Shown here one piece after another: positions 1-9,236 of a DNA stretch of 54,322 nt; position 1 is the stretch's first letter, and the number at the start of each line of letters is the position of its first letter. The DNA lies in assembly GCF_017813395.1 (NCBI RefSeq), contig NZ_JAGIZB010000027.1, forward strand, positions 1 through 54,322, read 5' to 3'. The translations under genes were made by a program, and so were the position numbers. The DNA comes from Pararoseomonas baculiformis. GTDB taxonomy: Bacteria > Pseudomonadota > Alphaproteobacteria > Acetobacterales > Acetobacteraceae. The notes under the pieces are model-generated. The model was given only the letters and a program-made list of their open reading frames with translations, did no database searches and was not told where the DNA came from.

Positions 1-30
1 CTTCGCCAGCGTCTTGAACAGCGACGCCAT
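1..30 (-). CDS. 5' end of an unidentified gene running off the window edge
   Basis: An ATG at 30 reads ten codons leftward (MASLFKTLAK) to the window edge. Every codon after the ATG ends in G or C, as in the neighbouring genes. It points the same way as carD and could be the next gene downstream. There is no convincing ribosome binding site and too little sequence to name a family, so this is a tentative partial call. Confidence 0.25.
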   Translation of the reverse strand, partial: MASLFKTLAK

Positions 31-503
31 GCCCGGACACTGCGAACCCGGTTCCGCCGCGATCCACAAGCCTACCTGGCCCAACTGGAACAGACTGCCT
101 GCCAGCCGACTTTGCCGGCCTAGTTTTTTTTGTGGCGTCCCCGGGCAGGCCCCCCGACGCGGCTTTGGCGCGTCCCTGCCTGTCCGGCCCTGCGGCGGGG
201 CGCAGCGCCACTGGCGAAACACCTCCCCCTGCAGCCGCGGCGGTGTCCCAGGCTGCGGGCCGCATCAGCAGCTTGTGCCTGGCATCCAAGAGGGGCAGTT
301 CCGTTGCGCCCGACAGGGCACGGTCCTGTATGGCGCCGGCGGCACCATCTTCATCTTGGCGCCCTGCAGGATCAGGCTGGGGCGGCCGGGCCCTTCCAGA
401 GTCGCGTGGCGAACCGGGGCGGGCGGATCGCTCGGGCGATGGAAATGCGCGAGGCGCTGTGCTGGCAGTCGCCTCGCGGCAGGGGCGGCGCTGGTGGCGG
501 CCC
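31..503. other. Intergenic stretch with no recognised gene
   Basis: About 470 bases between the partial gene at the edge and carD. Open frames occur on both strands but their translations are Arg/Pro/Ala-rich and resemble shadow frames. There is a run of eight T at 125-132 without a good stem in front of it. I looked for 4.5S RNA, RNase P RNA and tmRNA signatures and recognised none. Confidence 0.4.
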
Positions 504-505
504 CT
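481..505 (-). terminator. Possible terminator hairpin of carD
   Basis: AGGGGC at 481-486 pairs with GCCCCT at 500-505, overlapping the carD stop codon. The stem is GC-rich and six base pairs long, with no clear T run after it in the minus direction, so this is a weak call. Confidence 0.35.
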
Positions 506-1439
506 ACTTCTCCTTCTCGACCGTCTTCAGCGTGTCGAGCAGCTTCTGCGTCGCCGTCGCCTTGTCCGTCCGGTCCAGCGCGCCGACCTCGGCCGCCAGG
601 CGGTCCAGGGCCAGTTCGTAGATCTGGCGCTCGGAGAAGGACTGGTCCGGCTGGCCCGCGTTGCGGTGCAGGTCCCGCACCACCTCGGCAATGGCGATCG
701 GATCGCCGGAGTTGATCTTCTGCTCGTATTCCTGGGCGCGCCGGGACCACATGGTGCGCTTGATGCGCGCGCGGCCACGCAGCGTGTCCATCGCCTCGCC
801 CATGACCTTGTCGGAGGCGAGCTTGCGCAGGCCCGAGGAGGCCGCCTTGGCCATCGGGACCTTCAGGGTCATGCGGTTCTCCTCGAAGGTGACGACGATC
901 ACCTTGAGGCTCTGGCCCGCGACCGGCACGTCCTCGATCCCCTGCACCTGGCCGACGCCGTGGGTGGGATAGACGACGAAATCGCCCGCCTTGAAGTCCT
1001 TCCCCGCATTGCCCAGCGGCTTGGGCGGCGGGGCCGGGCGCATGGGCGCCTGGATGATGGGCTCAGCGGCGGGCGGGGTTGGCGCGGACGCCTGGGATTC
1101 TGCCATTCCGGGATTTGCTCCGGCGCGCTCGGTGGCGCGTGCCTTATCGGTGGGGGCCTTTCCGGGGCTGTCGGTCTTGGCCGGCGCCTCGGGCTTGGCG
1201 GAAGGTGAGGGGCGCTCTGTGGCGGCCTTCGGGGTGGGGGCTCCGGCTTTCGCCGGCGCTTCGGGCTTCGCCGGTGCCTCGGCCTTCATGGGGGCCTCGG
1301 TCTTGCGGGCGGTGGACATGGGCTTGGCGGCCGCCTTGGGTGCCGGCTTCGCCTCGCCGGCCGGGGCGGTTGCCTTGCCCGCGGCCTTGCCGGGGGATGA
1401 TGCAGGGGAGGCCTTGCTCCCGGCGGGTGCCTTCATCAT
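504..1439 (-). CDS. carD: CarD family transcriptional regulator with long Ala/Pro/Lys N-terminal extension
   Basis: CarD proteins bind the RNA polymerase beta subunit and stabilise open promoter complexes, often at rRNA promoters. The C-terminal half (from about residue 148) has the family core: FKAGDFVVYPTHGVGQV, then the beta-rich interaction domain and a helical DNA-binding part rich in Arg and Lys. The first ~140 residues are low-complexity Ala/Pro/Lys, so the protein is about 311 aa against a usual 160-180 aa. The frame opens upstream to a TTG at 1511; I prefer the ATG pair at 1439/1436 because GGAG lies just before it. The order helicase, S4 protein, ferredoxin, CarD is common in alphaproteobacteria (known). 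The exact start is uncertain. Confidence 0.9.
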   Translation of the reverse strand: MMKAPAGSKASPASSPGKAAGKATAPAGEAKPAPKAAAKPMSTARKTEAPMKAEAPAKPEAPAKAGAPTPKAATERPSPSAKPEAPAKTDSPGKAPTDKARATERAGANPGMAESQASAPTPPAAEPIIQAPMRPAPPPKPLGNAGKDFKAGDFVVYPTHGVGQVQGIEDVPVAGQSLKVIVVTFEENRMTLKVPMAKAASSGLRKLASDKVMGEAMDTLRGRARIKRTMWSRRAQEYEQKINSGDPIAIAEVVRDLHRNAGQPDQSFSERQIYELALDRLAAEVGALDRTDKATATQKLLDTLKTVEKEK

Positions 1440-1720
1440 GCTCTCCGCGATCCCTGCGGCGCCGCCGGCCCGGACCGGAGTGGCTCCGGCAAGGCTGTGC
1501 TGGGGCGCCAAGCCCCACGGGGGCGGGGCCCTTCATGCCATGCGGCGCGACCGCTCCCGCCACCGGCCGGAAAGGCGCGGCGGGAGGATGCTTCCGTTCC
1601 GCCGCAGGCCATATCACGAAAAGTCGATTCCGTCACGTTGCCCCGGGATGGACGCGCCTTCAGCGGGGAACGCGGTGCGGCGCCTCCGGTTGGCCCGGAG
1701 GCGAGAGAAGGAGCGCGCGA

Positions 1721-2053
1721 TCAGGCTTCGCCGGGGGAGGGGTCGAACAGCGCCTTCTTCCCGGGCTTGCCATCCCATTCCTTGGCATCGGCCGGTGGTT
1801 CGCCCTTGCGGGCCATGTTCGGCCATTGCGCGGAATAGGTGCGGTTCAGCTCGGCCCAATCGGTCGCGCGGTCATCGCTGTCGGGGAAGATGGCCTCGGC
1901 CGGGCATTCCGGCTCGCAGACGCCGCAATCGATGCATTCGTCCGGATGGATCACCAGCATATTCGCGCCGACGTAGAAGCAGTCCACCGGACACACCTCG
2001 ACGCAGTCCATGTACTTGCAGCGAATGCAGTTCTCGGTGACGACGTAGGTCAC
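1721..2053 (-). CDS. fdxA: 7Fe-8S ferredoxin FdxA
   Basis: Small soluble electron carrier with one [3Fe-4S] and one [4Fe-4S] cluster. The cysteine pattern is clear: [17 protein letters not shown] near the N-terminus and [12 protein letters not shown] about 25 residues later. The C-terminal tail ending in EWDGKPGKK is typical of the long FdxA type. I chose the GTG at 2053, giving 110 aa that begin MTYVVTENC as in the family; AAGGGG sits about six bases upstream. A further GTG at 2068 would only add MKGLI. It lies between carD and the S4-domain gene on the same strand. The electron partner cannot be read from the sequence. Confidence 0.95.
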   Translation of the reverse strand: MTYVVTENCIRCKYMDCVEVCPVDCFYVGANMLVIHPDECIDCGVCEPECPAEAIFPDSDDRATDWAELNRTYSAQWPNMARKGEPPADAKEWDGKPGKKALFDPSPGEA

Positions 2054-2162
2054 GATCAGCCCCTTCACGGCGCGGGCGAAAAAAGCCCCTCAGCGGGCCC
2101 AGATGGACTGAGCGGACGCGGCATGCAAGCCGGGGAATCGGCCGGGCAGGGCCGCGTGCCGT

Positions 2163-2471
2163 TCAGGCCGGCCCGGCGGAAGGCCCTTCCAGGTCCTCGT
2201 AGAGGCTGCGCGCCTCGGCCGGAGGACCGCGGCGCCCGGCCAGGGCGAGCACCCGCCATACCTTCACCACGCCCCGTTCCGGCCCCCCGACGGCGAGGGT
2301 CAGGATGTCGCCGGGGCGCAGCCGCGCATGGGGCTTGTCCACGGGCTGGCGGTTCAGCCGCACCGCCCCGCGCTCCACCAGCGCGGCGCAGGCCGAGCGC
2401 GTCTTGGACAGGCGCGCGCACCAGAGCCACTTGTCCAGCCGCTGCCAGTCCCGGTCCTCAGCCTCCGCCAT
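2163..2471 (-). CDS. S4-domain RNA-binding protein (HslR family)
   Basis: A 102-aa protein that is almost entirely an S4 RNA-binding fold: RLDKWLWCARLSKTRSACAA, then GAVRLNRQPVDKPHARLRPGD. The family relates to HslR (Hsp15), which binds stalled 50S subunits carrying nascent chains in E. coli. The ATG at 2471 lies nine bases after the helicase stop, so the two are probably co-transcribed and may both act on RNA. It has a short acidic/proline C-terminal tail. The function in this organism is inferred from the fold. Confidence 0.9.
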   Translation of the reverse strand: MAEAEDRDWQRLDKWLWCARLSKTRSACAALVERGAVRLNRQPVDKPHARLRPGDILTLAVGGPERGVVKVWRVLALAGRRGPPAEARSLYEDLEGPSAGPA

Positions 2472-2480
2472 CCGGTGGGA

Positions 2481-5474
2481 TCAGGACTTGCCGAGCTTCA
2501 GCCTCGCCAGCACGGCGAAGGGGCTGTCCGGGTCCGGGCCCTTCCCGCGTGAGGGCTCGAAAACCGGGCGAGGGGTGGGGGGAGCGTCGTCGCGGCGATC
2601 GCGGCGGGGGCCATTGCCATAGCCGCCACCCGGGCCACGGCCACCATCGGCGCGCGGGCCATTGCGCGGGCCGCGATCCTCGCGGTTGCCCTGGCGATCG
2701 CCGCCGCGGTCACCACCCCTGTCGCCCTGGCGGTTGCCGCCGCGGTCACCGCCTCGGTCATTGGCCCGGTCATTGGCCCGGTCACCGCCAGAGCGGCCCT
2801 GCCGCTCGTCGCGTCGCGGGCCACGCGGGGGGCGGGCCTCGGTTGGTGCCTCGGCCGGTGCGGCGCTGCCCTCCGCGGGTGCGGCTTCCGCACCTTCCGG
2901 GGCCGCGGCACCGTCGGCCGGGGCCGCTTCGGCGTTCTTCCGCGCCGGGCCGGCATCGCGCCGGGGGCGGTTGCGGTCACGCTCGCGGCGTTCCTGCCCG
3001 CCGCGCTGGCGCTGCTGGTCCTCGCGCCGGGCGGCGACCATCTGGGGCGCGGGCGGGCCGAAGGCGTCCTCGGCCAGCGGCTCGGGCGCGACGAGGCGGA
3101 AGCCCAGGGCGTTCAGTACGGCCGGCAGGGTGTCAGCCTTGGCGCCGAGGCGGCTGGCGACATCCACGGGCAGGGCGGCGGGGGCGCGGCGGGTGAGGTG
3201 GCCCAGCTCGCCGGCGATGCGCTCGGCCACGTCCAGCCGCACCAGGGCGGGGCCAGCCTGGACCCAGCCCATCGTGGCGCCGAAGCCGCGCGGCCAGTCG
3301 CGCGGCGGGGTGATGGAGACAAGGCCGCCGCCGGGCAGGTCCGGCACGGCGGAATTGGCCTTCAGCGCCCAGAGCTGTGCGCGCAGCGCCATGGGGCGCG
3401 GCTTCAGCATCTCCGGGATATACAGGGCGAAGCGGCCGGCACGGACGCCGATGGCCTTCAGCTTCGCCCGGAGCTCCGGGGTGATCTCGCGCTCGGTTCC
3501 GCCGGGCAGCAGGCCCAGGAACTCGCGCAGGCGGAAGAGATGGCCACGCAGTTCCGCATCCTCCGCAGCCTTGGCCTCGGCCTCGATCAGCGGCGCGAAG
3601 TCGCGCGCGACCAGGGCGTCGAACCAGGCAGCGAGCTTGGCGCGGATGCGCTCCCGGTCGGCGCCGTCCACGAACTCGGAGTCAATCGGCTCGATGACCG
3701 GCTTTTCCGGCGTGGTGCCGGGCTTGAGCTTGGCGACCTCATGCGCCTCGCTGTCGCCCTCGGTCTTCCAGGCGATGCGCTGGAACTTGGTAAGGGAGAA
3801 GGCATCGTCCGGCGCGGCCTCGATCGCGGCCACCCGGCGCGGCATTTCCTCGCGCAGCGCCCGGCGGGCAGCGCGGAGCATCACCCGGCGCTCCTCCTCG
3901 TCCTCGGCGTCGGCCGCGGTCTCGAAAAGGAAGCCCTTCACCTGGCCGACCACATGGCCCTCGACCGTGACCTCCCCGTTCCGCGCGACGGCCGAAAGGA
4001 GTGTCTCCTCCCCCTCGTCGAGCTTGCGGATGAGGTGGGCCGCGCGGCGGTCCACGAAGCGGGCGGTCAGGCGTTCGTGCAGCGCGTCGGAGACATGGTC
4101 TTCGGCGGCGCGGGCGGCCTCCTGCATGGCGGTTGCGTCCTTCAGCCAGTCGGAGCGGGCGGCGACATAAGTCCAGGTGCGGATGCCGGCAAGCCGGGCC
4201 ATCAGCGTGTCGAGATCACCCTCGGTGTTATCGAGATAGCGGATCTGGGAGGTGACCCAGTCCTCGGGCAGCCTGCCATCCTCTGCGAGATGCCGGAAGA
4301 CACGCGCGCAGAAACGTGTGTGACTCTCATCGGCCAGCTTCCGGAAATCCGGGATCTGGCAGGTTTCCCAGAGAAGGCGCACCCGGGCGCGCCCCTGGGC
4401 CAGCCTGCGGATGTCCTGGTCGCGCGAGAGGTGCTCAAGGGCGATGTGGTCGGTCGCGTCATTGCCGCGGGCCAGGCCCTGGAAGGGCGGCGGGCGGGCA
4501 AGGCTGTCGAGCAGCGCATCCACGCTGGAGAGGTCGAGGTCGCTGTTGCGCCAGGCCAGGGTGGTCAGCGGCTCGAAGTGGTGGCCTTCGATCTTCTGCA
4601 CGAAGTCGTCCGCCAGGGGCGGGCAATCCGCCGTGACGCCGAAGGTGCCGTCGCGCATGCCGCGGCCCGCGCGGCCGGCGATCTGCGCGGCTTCCTGCGG
4701 GGTGAGAAGGCGGGGGCGGTGGCCGTCGAACTTCTGCAGCCCGGCGAAGGCGACATGGTCCACATCCATGTTCAGCCCCATGCCGATGGCATCGGTCGCG
4801 ACGAGGAAGTCCACCTCGCGGTTCTGGTACATCTCCACCTGCGCGTTGCGCGTGCGGGGGGAGAGGCGGCCCATCACCACGGCGCAGCCGCCGCGCCGGC
4901 GGCGAATGGCCTCGGCGATGGCATAGACCTCACCGGCGGAGAAGGCGACGACGGCGCTGCGGGGCGGCAGGCGGGTGAGGCGGGCCGGCCCGGCATAGGT
5001 GAGCTGGGAGAGCCGCGGGCGGCTCTCGACCTCGGCCTGGGGGACCAGGCGCTGCAGCAGGGGGCGGATGGTCTCGGCGCCCAGGAACATGGTCTCGACC
5101 AGGCCGCGGGCGTTCAGCAGCCGGTCGGTGAAGACATGGCCCCGGTCGGGATCGGCGCAGAGCTGGATCTCGTCCACGGCCACGAACTCGACCCGCCGGT
5201 CCAGCGGCATCGCCTCCACCGTGCAGGCGAACCACTTCGCCCCGGGCGGGAGGATTTTCTCCTCACCGGTGATGAGGGCGACGTTCTTCTCGCCCTTGGC
5301 GGCAACCATGCGGTCGTAGTTCTCGCGGGCCAGGAGGCGCAGCGGGAAGCCGATGATGCCGCTGGAATGGGCCAGCAGGCGGGTGATGGCCAGATGGGTC
5401 TTGCCGGTGTTGGTGGGGCCGAGAACGGCCTTCACCCGGGAGGCAAACATCTGGCGGTCGGAGACGGGGCTCAT
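2481..5474 (-). CDS. SUV3-like DExH RNA helicase with RGG/RND-rich tail
   Basis: A 997-aa superfamily 2 helicase related to mitochondrial SUV3. Walker A GPTNTGKT is at residues 19-26, the Walker B box is DEIQ at 101-104 (the SUV3 form rather than DEAD), and the arginine-finger motif QIAGRAGRG is near 265. The last ~200 residues are low complexity: a Pro/Ala/Glu stretch, then Arg/Gly/Asp/Asn repeats (RAND, RGGDRGG, RQGN), a likely disordered RNA-binding tail. The frame runs open upstream to 5957, but that part is antisense to the MFS gene and has no helicase character. I chose the ATG at 5474 (MSPVSDRQM), which puts Walker A where the family has it; an ATG at 5546 is possible. Likely role is RNA unwinding in turnover or ribosome assembly. 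Confidence 0.92.
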   Translation of the reverse strand: MSPVSDRQMFASRVKAVLGPTNTGKTHLAITRLLAHSSGIIGFPLRLLARENYDRMVAAKGEKNVALITGEEKILPPGAKWFACTVEAMPLDRRVEFVAVDEIQLCADPDRGHVFTDRLLNARGLVETMFLGAETIRPLLQRLVPQAEVESRPRLSQLTYAGPARLTRLPPRSAVVAFSAGEVYAIAEAIRRRRGGCAVVMGRLSPRTRNAQVEMYQNREVDFLVATDAIGMGLNMDVDHVAFAGLQKFDGHRPRLLTPQEAAQIAGRAGRGMRDGTFGVTADCPPLADDFVQKIEGHHFEPLTTLAWRNSDLDLSSVDALLDSLARPPPFQGLARGNDATDHIALEHLSRDQDIRRLAQGRARVRLLWETCQIPDFRKLADESHTRFCARVFRHLAEDGRLPEDWVTSQIRYLDNTEGDLDTLMARLAGIRTWTYVAARSDWLKDATAMQEAARAAEDHVSDALHERLTARFVDRRAAHLIRKLDEGEETLLSAVARNGEVTVEGHVVGQVKGFLFETAADAEDEEERRVMLRAARRALREEMPRRVAAIEAAPDDAFSLTKFQRIAWKTEGDSEAHEVAKLKPGTTPEKPVIEPIDSEFVDGADRERIRAKLAAWFDALVARDFAPLIEAEAKAAEDAELRGHLFRLREFLGLLPGGTEREITPELRAKLKAIGVRAGRFALYIPEMLKPRPMALRAQLWALKANSAVPDLPGGGLVSITPPRDWPRGFGATMGWVQAGPALVRLDVAERIAGELGHLTRRAPAALPVDVASRLGAKADTLPAVLNALGFRLVAPEPLAEDAFGPPAPQMVAARREDQQRQRGGQERRERDRNRPRRDAGPARKNAEAAPADGAAAPEGAEAAPAEGSAAPAEAPTEARPPRGPRRDERQGRSGGDRANDRANDRGGDRGGNRQGDRGGDRGGDRQGNREDRGPRNGPRADGGRGPGGGYGNGPRRDRRDDAPPTPRPVFEPSRGKGPDPDSPFAVLARLKLGKS

Positions 5475-5544
5475 CTGCGGGAACGTGTGGCGCTCCCGGG
5501 CGGGCTTGGCAAGCGCATAGGCAGCGAAGAGGGTGTGCCGGCCC

Positions 5545-6744
5545 ATGCCCTTGCCAGATTCCGCGGCCCACGCCGCGCCGCCGCCCGCCCCACCGCCTGC
5601 CGCACCCCTGGCCCGCTTCGCCTTTCTCCTGGCCGCCAGCTTCCTGGGGGTGGGGGTGAGCATGCCCTTCCTGCCGCCCTTCCTGGCGGGAAAGGGGCTG
5701 GGGGCGGAGGCGGTGGCGCAGGTTCTGTTCGCGGGCTCGCTGATCCGCTTCTTCGTCAGCCCCGCCCTGGGCCGGCTCGCGGACCGGATCGGGGATGGGC
5801 GCCTGGTGATGATCCCCTGCGCGGCCCTTGCCGCGCTGGCCGCGCCCCTTTTCCTGCCCGCCGAGGGCTTCTGGGCGGTGCTCGGCGTGCAGCTTCTCTT
5901 CGCGGCGGCGATGTCCCCGCTCAGCCCGGTGGGGGAGGCGATGGCGCTGGCCGCCACGCGCCGGGCGGGGGTGGATTACGGGCCGGTGCGCGCGGCCGGA
6001 TCGGCCGCCTTCATCCTGGGCGCGGTGGGGGCGGGGGGCATGGCGGCCTGGGCGGGCTATGCCGCCGTGCCCTGGCTGCTCGGCGGATCCTATGCCGCCG
6101 CCGTGCTGGCCGCCTGGGTGCTGCCCCGGCCCGAGCGGGCGCCGCCCCGGCCGGCCGGGGCGGGCGGGCTGCGCGGGCCCTTCGCCCTGCACCTGCTGCG
6201 GCGGCCGGGCTTCGGGCGGCTGGTCGCGATCAGCGCGCTGGTCCAGGGCTCCCATGCCGCCTGCTACGGCTTCTCCTCCATCCATTGGGCCAGGGCGGGG
6301 CATTCTGCGGAGACGATCGGGCTGCTCTGGGCCGAGGGGGTGCTGGCGGAGGTGCTGCTCTTCCTCTGGGCCAGGCGCCTCCTGGGCGGGATGAGCCCGC
6401 GCGCGCTGATGCTCCTGGCCGCGGGCACGGGCATCCTGCGCTGGGTGGGCATGGCGCTGACCACCGAGATCTGGGCCCTGGTGCCCTTGCAGGCCCTGCA
6501 TGCGGTGACCTTCGGTGCGCAATACATGGGGGCGATGCGCTGGCTCTCGGCCAACCCGCCCCCGGGCGAGGCCCTGGCCGCGCAGAGCCTGCATGCGGCG
6601 CTGGGCACCACCGGGGCGCAGGCCATGTGCATGCTGGCCTCCGGGTGGCTCTACGCGCGCGCCGGTGGCGCTGCCTTCCTGGCGATGGCGGTGCTGTGCC
6701 TCCTGGCCTTGCCCGTAGCCTGGCGGTGGCGGGCCGGGCGATGA
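5545..6744 (+). CDS. MFS transporter, HcaT/MFS_1-like
   Basis: A 399-aa membrane protein with about twelve hydrophobic segments, beginning with LARFAFLLAASFLGVGVSMP. The loop RLADRIGDGRL between helices 2 and 3 matches the MFS signature. Resemblance to 3-phenylpropionate/nucleoside-type permeases (MFS_1_like) is a family-level judgement; the substrate is unknown. The GTG at 5533 overlaps the only upstream AGAGGG, so I chose the ATG at 5545, eleven bases after it. It diverges from the helicase with about 70 bases between start codons, room for both promoters. Confidence 0.85.
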   Translation: MPLPDSAAHAAPPPAPPPAAPLARFAFLLAASFLGVGVSMPFLPPFLAGKGLGAEAVAQVLFAGSLIRFFVSPALGRLADRIGDGRLVMIPCAALAALAAPLFLPAEGFWAVLGVQLLFAAAMSPLSPVGEAMALAATRRAGVDYGPVRAAGSAAFILGAVGAGGMAAWAGYAAVPWLLGGSYAAAVLAAWVLPRPERAPPRPAGAGGLRGPFALHLLRRPGFGRLVAISALVQGSHAACYGFSSIHWARAGHSAETIGLLWAEGVLAEVLLFLWARRLLGGMSPRALMLLAAGTGILRWVGMALTTEIWALVPLQALHAVTFGAQYMGAMRWLSANPPPGEALAAQSLHAALGTTGAQAMCMLASGWLYARAGGAAFLAMAVLCLLALPVAWRWRAGR

Positions 6745-6851
6745 GGCGCGGCGGCCCGGGCTTCCGGTGACTGCCTTTCCAGTGCAAGGGATATGCGGCG
6801 TTCCAGACCCATGAACGTTACACCTCGCGCTGAGGAGGATTTCGGCCAGCC

Positions 6852-9155
6852 ATGATGATCGCCGGGACGCATGACAGCGCTTTGATGGTGCTTTCCATCC
6901 TGATCGCGATGGCCGCGTCCTACACCGCGCTGGACCTTGCGAGCCGGACCCGGGCCTCCACGGGGCTCGCACGGAAGGCTTGGCTGGGCACCTCGGCGGT
7001 GGCCATGGGCGGCGGCATCTGGGCCATGCATTTCGTCGGCATGCTGGCCTTCAGCGTGCCCGGGATGGAGGTGAGCTACGATCTCGGCCTCACCCTGCTC
7101 TCCCTCGCACTGGCCATCGGCGCGACGGGGCTGAGCTTCATGCTGGTCAGCCGGGCGGAAGGCTCGCTGCCCCTGCTGCTGGCGAGCGGGCTGCTGATGG
7201 GGCTGGGCATCGTGGCCATGCATTACGTGGGCATGGCGGCCATGAAGATGCCGGCCGATCTCCGCCATGCACGCCTCTGGGTGGCCGTGGCCGTGCTGAT
7301 CGCGATCGGGGCTGCGACGGTCGCCCTCTGGCTCTCCGTGCAGGTCAGCCGCATGCCGATGCGGGCCTGCGCGGCAGTGGTGATGGGTTTCGCTGTATCC
7401 GGCATGCACTATGCCGGCATGCAGGGTGCCGCCTTCACGGCGCATTCGAATGTGGACGCGGCGCATGGCTGGAGCAGCCTGAACCAGGTGACGCTGGCCC
7501 TGGCGGTCGCGACCTCCACCTTCCTGATCCTCTTCCTGAGCCTGGTCGCGGCCATGTTCGACCGGCGCTTCGCCTTGCTCGCCGAGCGGGAGGCGGTGGC
7601 GCTGCGCGAGAGCCGGGAGCGCTTCCGCGCCCTTTACCAGCGCACGCCGCTTCCCCTGCATTCCCTGGACGCCGAAGGGCGGATCGAGGACGTGACCGAG
7701 GCCTGGCTCGGCCTGATGGGCTATGGGCGGGATGAGGTGGTGGGGCGCCCCCTGATCAACTTCATGACCGAGGCCTCCGCCCGGCAGTTCATGCACCAGG
7801 ACTGGCCGGCCCTGCTGAAGGCCGGCGAGCTGCGGGAGGTGGAGTACCGTGTGGTGACCCGGGCCGGCGACTTCCGGGACGTGCTGGCCTCCGCCCGGGT
7901 GGAACGGGCCGAGGAGGGCGGGCTGCTGCGCGTGCTGGGCGGCCTGGCCGACGTCACCGAGCGCCGGCGCACCGAGGAAGCCCTGCGCCAGTCCCAGAAG
8001 ATCGAGTCTATCGGCCAGCTCACGGGCGGCGTGGCGCATGACTTCAACAATCTCCTGGCCGTGGTGATGGGCAATCTGGAGCTGCTCCGGAAGCGCCTGC
8101 CGGAAGACCCGAAGGCGGCGGCGCTGCTGGAGAATGCGCTGCAGGGGGTAAGGCGCGGCGCGAGCCTGACACAGCGGTTGCTGGCCTTCGCCCGCAAGCA
8201 GAACCTGACGCCGAGCGCGGTGGATGTTCCGGACCTCGTGCGCGGCATGGCGGAGATGCTTCGCCGCTCGATCGGGCCGATGGTGCGCATCGACACGCAT
8301 TTCCCCCTGGAACTGCCGCCGGCCCATGTGGATGCGAACCAGCTGGAGCTGGCCGTGCTGAACCTGGCGGTGAACGCGCGGGATGCGATGCCGGAAGGAG
8401 GCACGCTGACCATCTCGGCCGATCAGGCGGAGCTTGCGCCGGGCGCGTCCGAGGGATTGAAGCCCGGCCGCTACGTGCTGCTCTCCGTCACGGATACGGG
8501 CATGGGCATGGATGCCGCGACCCTGGCCCGTGCTGCCGAGCCCTTCTTCACCACCAAGGGGATCGGGAAGGGCACGGGGCTGGGCCTTCCCATGGCGCAA
8601 GGGTTGGCGGCGCAATCCGGCGGCCGCCTGCTGCTGCGGAGCGAGCTCGGGCGCGGCACGACCTGCGAGATCTGGCTCCCCGCCGCCGAGCCCGAGCCGA
8701 GGGGCGAGGCGGCTGTGTCGGCACCGCCCGTGCCGGCTCCGCCCACGCCCCTTTCGATTCTGGTGGTGGATGACGACGCGCTGGTTCTCGCGAACAGCGT
8801 CGCGATGCTCGAGGATCTGGGGCATCGCGTGGTGCCGGCATCCTCCGGGGCCGAAGCCCTGGCCCAGCTGGGTGCGGGGCATGACTTCGACCTTGTGGTG
8901 ACGGACCAGGTGATGCCGGGAATAACAGGCATGCAGCTGGTCGCCGCGCTGAGGACGCTTCACCCGGGCATGCCCGTGCTTCTGGTCAGCGGCTATGCCG
9001 ACCTGCCGGCCGAGGCGCAGGGGCATGTATTGCGGTTGGGCAAGCCCTTCGACCAGGCCGCGCTCGCGCAGGCTGTGGCCGCCGCGACGCAACCCACGGG
9101 CGCTCGCATCATCGCGCTGGACGAACGGCGGATCACCGGGCCCAGGGCTGGCTAG
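6852..9155 (+). CDS. Hybrid sensor histidine kinase: MHYT membrane sensor, PAS, HisKA, HATPase, receiver
   Basis: 767 aa. The first ~240 residues are a seven-helix MHYT sensor with MHFVGM (near 59), MHYVGM (near 123) and MHYAGM (near 185); this family is proposed to bind copper and sense gases such as O2, CO or NO. A PAS domain follows (about 250-370), then the phosphoacceptor helix GGVAHDFNNLLA with His near 396, an ATPase domain with DTGMGM and GKGTGLGLPMAQG, and a C-terminal receiver (LVVDDDALVLA; phospho-Asp in VVTDQVMPG near 686; conserved Lys in LGKPF). No response regulator gene is adjacent, so output may be by phosphorelay to a distant protein. A GAGGAGG lies 14 bases before the ATG. 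Confidence 0.93.
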   Translation: MMIAGTHDSALMVLSILIAMAASYTALDLASRTRASTGLARKAWLGTSAVAMGGGIWAMHFVGMLAFSVPGMEVSYDLGLTLLSLALAIGATGLSFMLVSRAEGSLPLLLASGLLMGLGIVAMHYVGMAAMKMPADLRHARLWVAVAVLIAIGAATVALWLSVQVSRMPMRACAAVVMGFAVSGMHYAGMQGAAFTAHSNVDAAHGWSSLNQVTLALAVATSTFLILFLSLVAAMFDRRFALLAEREAVALRESRERFRALYQRTPLPLHSLDAEGRIEDVTEAWLGLMGYGRDEVVGRPLINFMTEASARQFMHQDWPALLKAGELREVEYRVVTRAGDFRDVLASARVERAEEGGLLRVLGGLADVTERRRTEEALRQSQKIESIGQLTGGVAHDFNNLLAVVMGNLELLRKRLPEDPKAAALLENALQGVRRGASLTQRLLAFARKQNLTPSAVDVPDLVRGMAEMLRRSIGPMVRIDTHFPLELPPAHVDANQLELAVLNLAVNARDAMPEGGTLTISADQAELAPGASEGLKPGRYVLLSVTDTGMGMDAATLARAAEPFFTTKGIGKGTGLGLPMAQGLAAQSGGRLLLRSELGRGTTCEIWLPAAEPEPRGEAAVSAPPVPAPPTPLSILVVDDDALVLANSVAMLEDLGHRVVPASSGAEALAQLGAGHDFDLVVTDQVMPGITGMQLVAALRTLHPGMPVLLVSGYADLPAEAQGHVLRLGKPFDQAALAQAVAAATQPTGARIIALDERRITGPRAG

Positions 9156-9186
9156 ACAACGCGACCACGTGCTGTTCAGGGATCAT

Positions 9187-9209
9187 GCCGGCCTGGCCTC
9201 AGGGCCGGC
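9187..9209. terminator. Hairpin between convergent genes
   Basis: GCCGGCC at 9187-9193 pairs with GGCCGGC at 9203-9209, between the end of the histidine kinase and the end of the metallophosphoesterase. There is no strong T run on either side. It may serve as a bidirectional stop. Confidence 0.4.
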
Positions 9210-9236
9210 GCGGCATTTCCCCAGGCGCCAGGCCGC

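Noticed and set aside
3198-6770. A 1190-codon plus-strand frame over the helicase and MFS genes.
   Set aside because: It is antisense to the helicase and out of frame with the MFS gene; composition is shadow-like (Gly/Arg/Ala).
6651-9092. An 813-codon minus-strand frame over the histidine kinase.
   Set aside because: It is antisense to a complete kinase with all motifs; rich in His, Arg and Gln with no domain.
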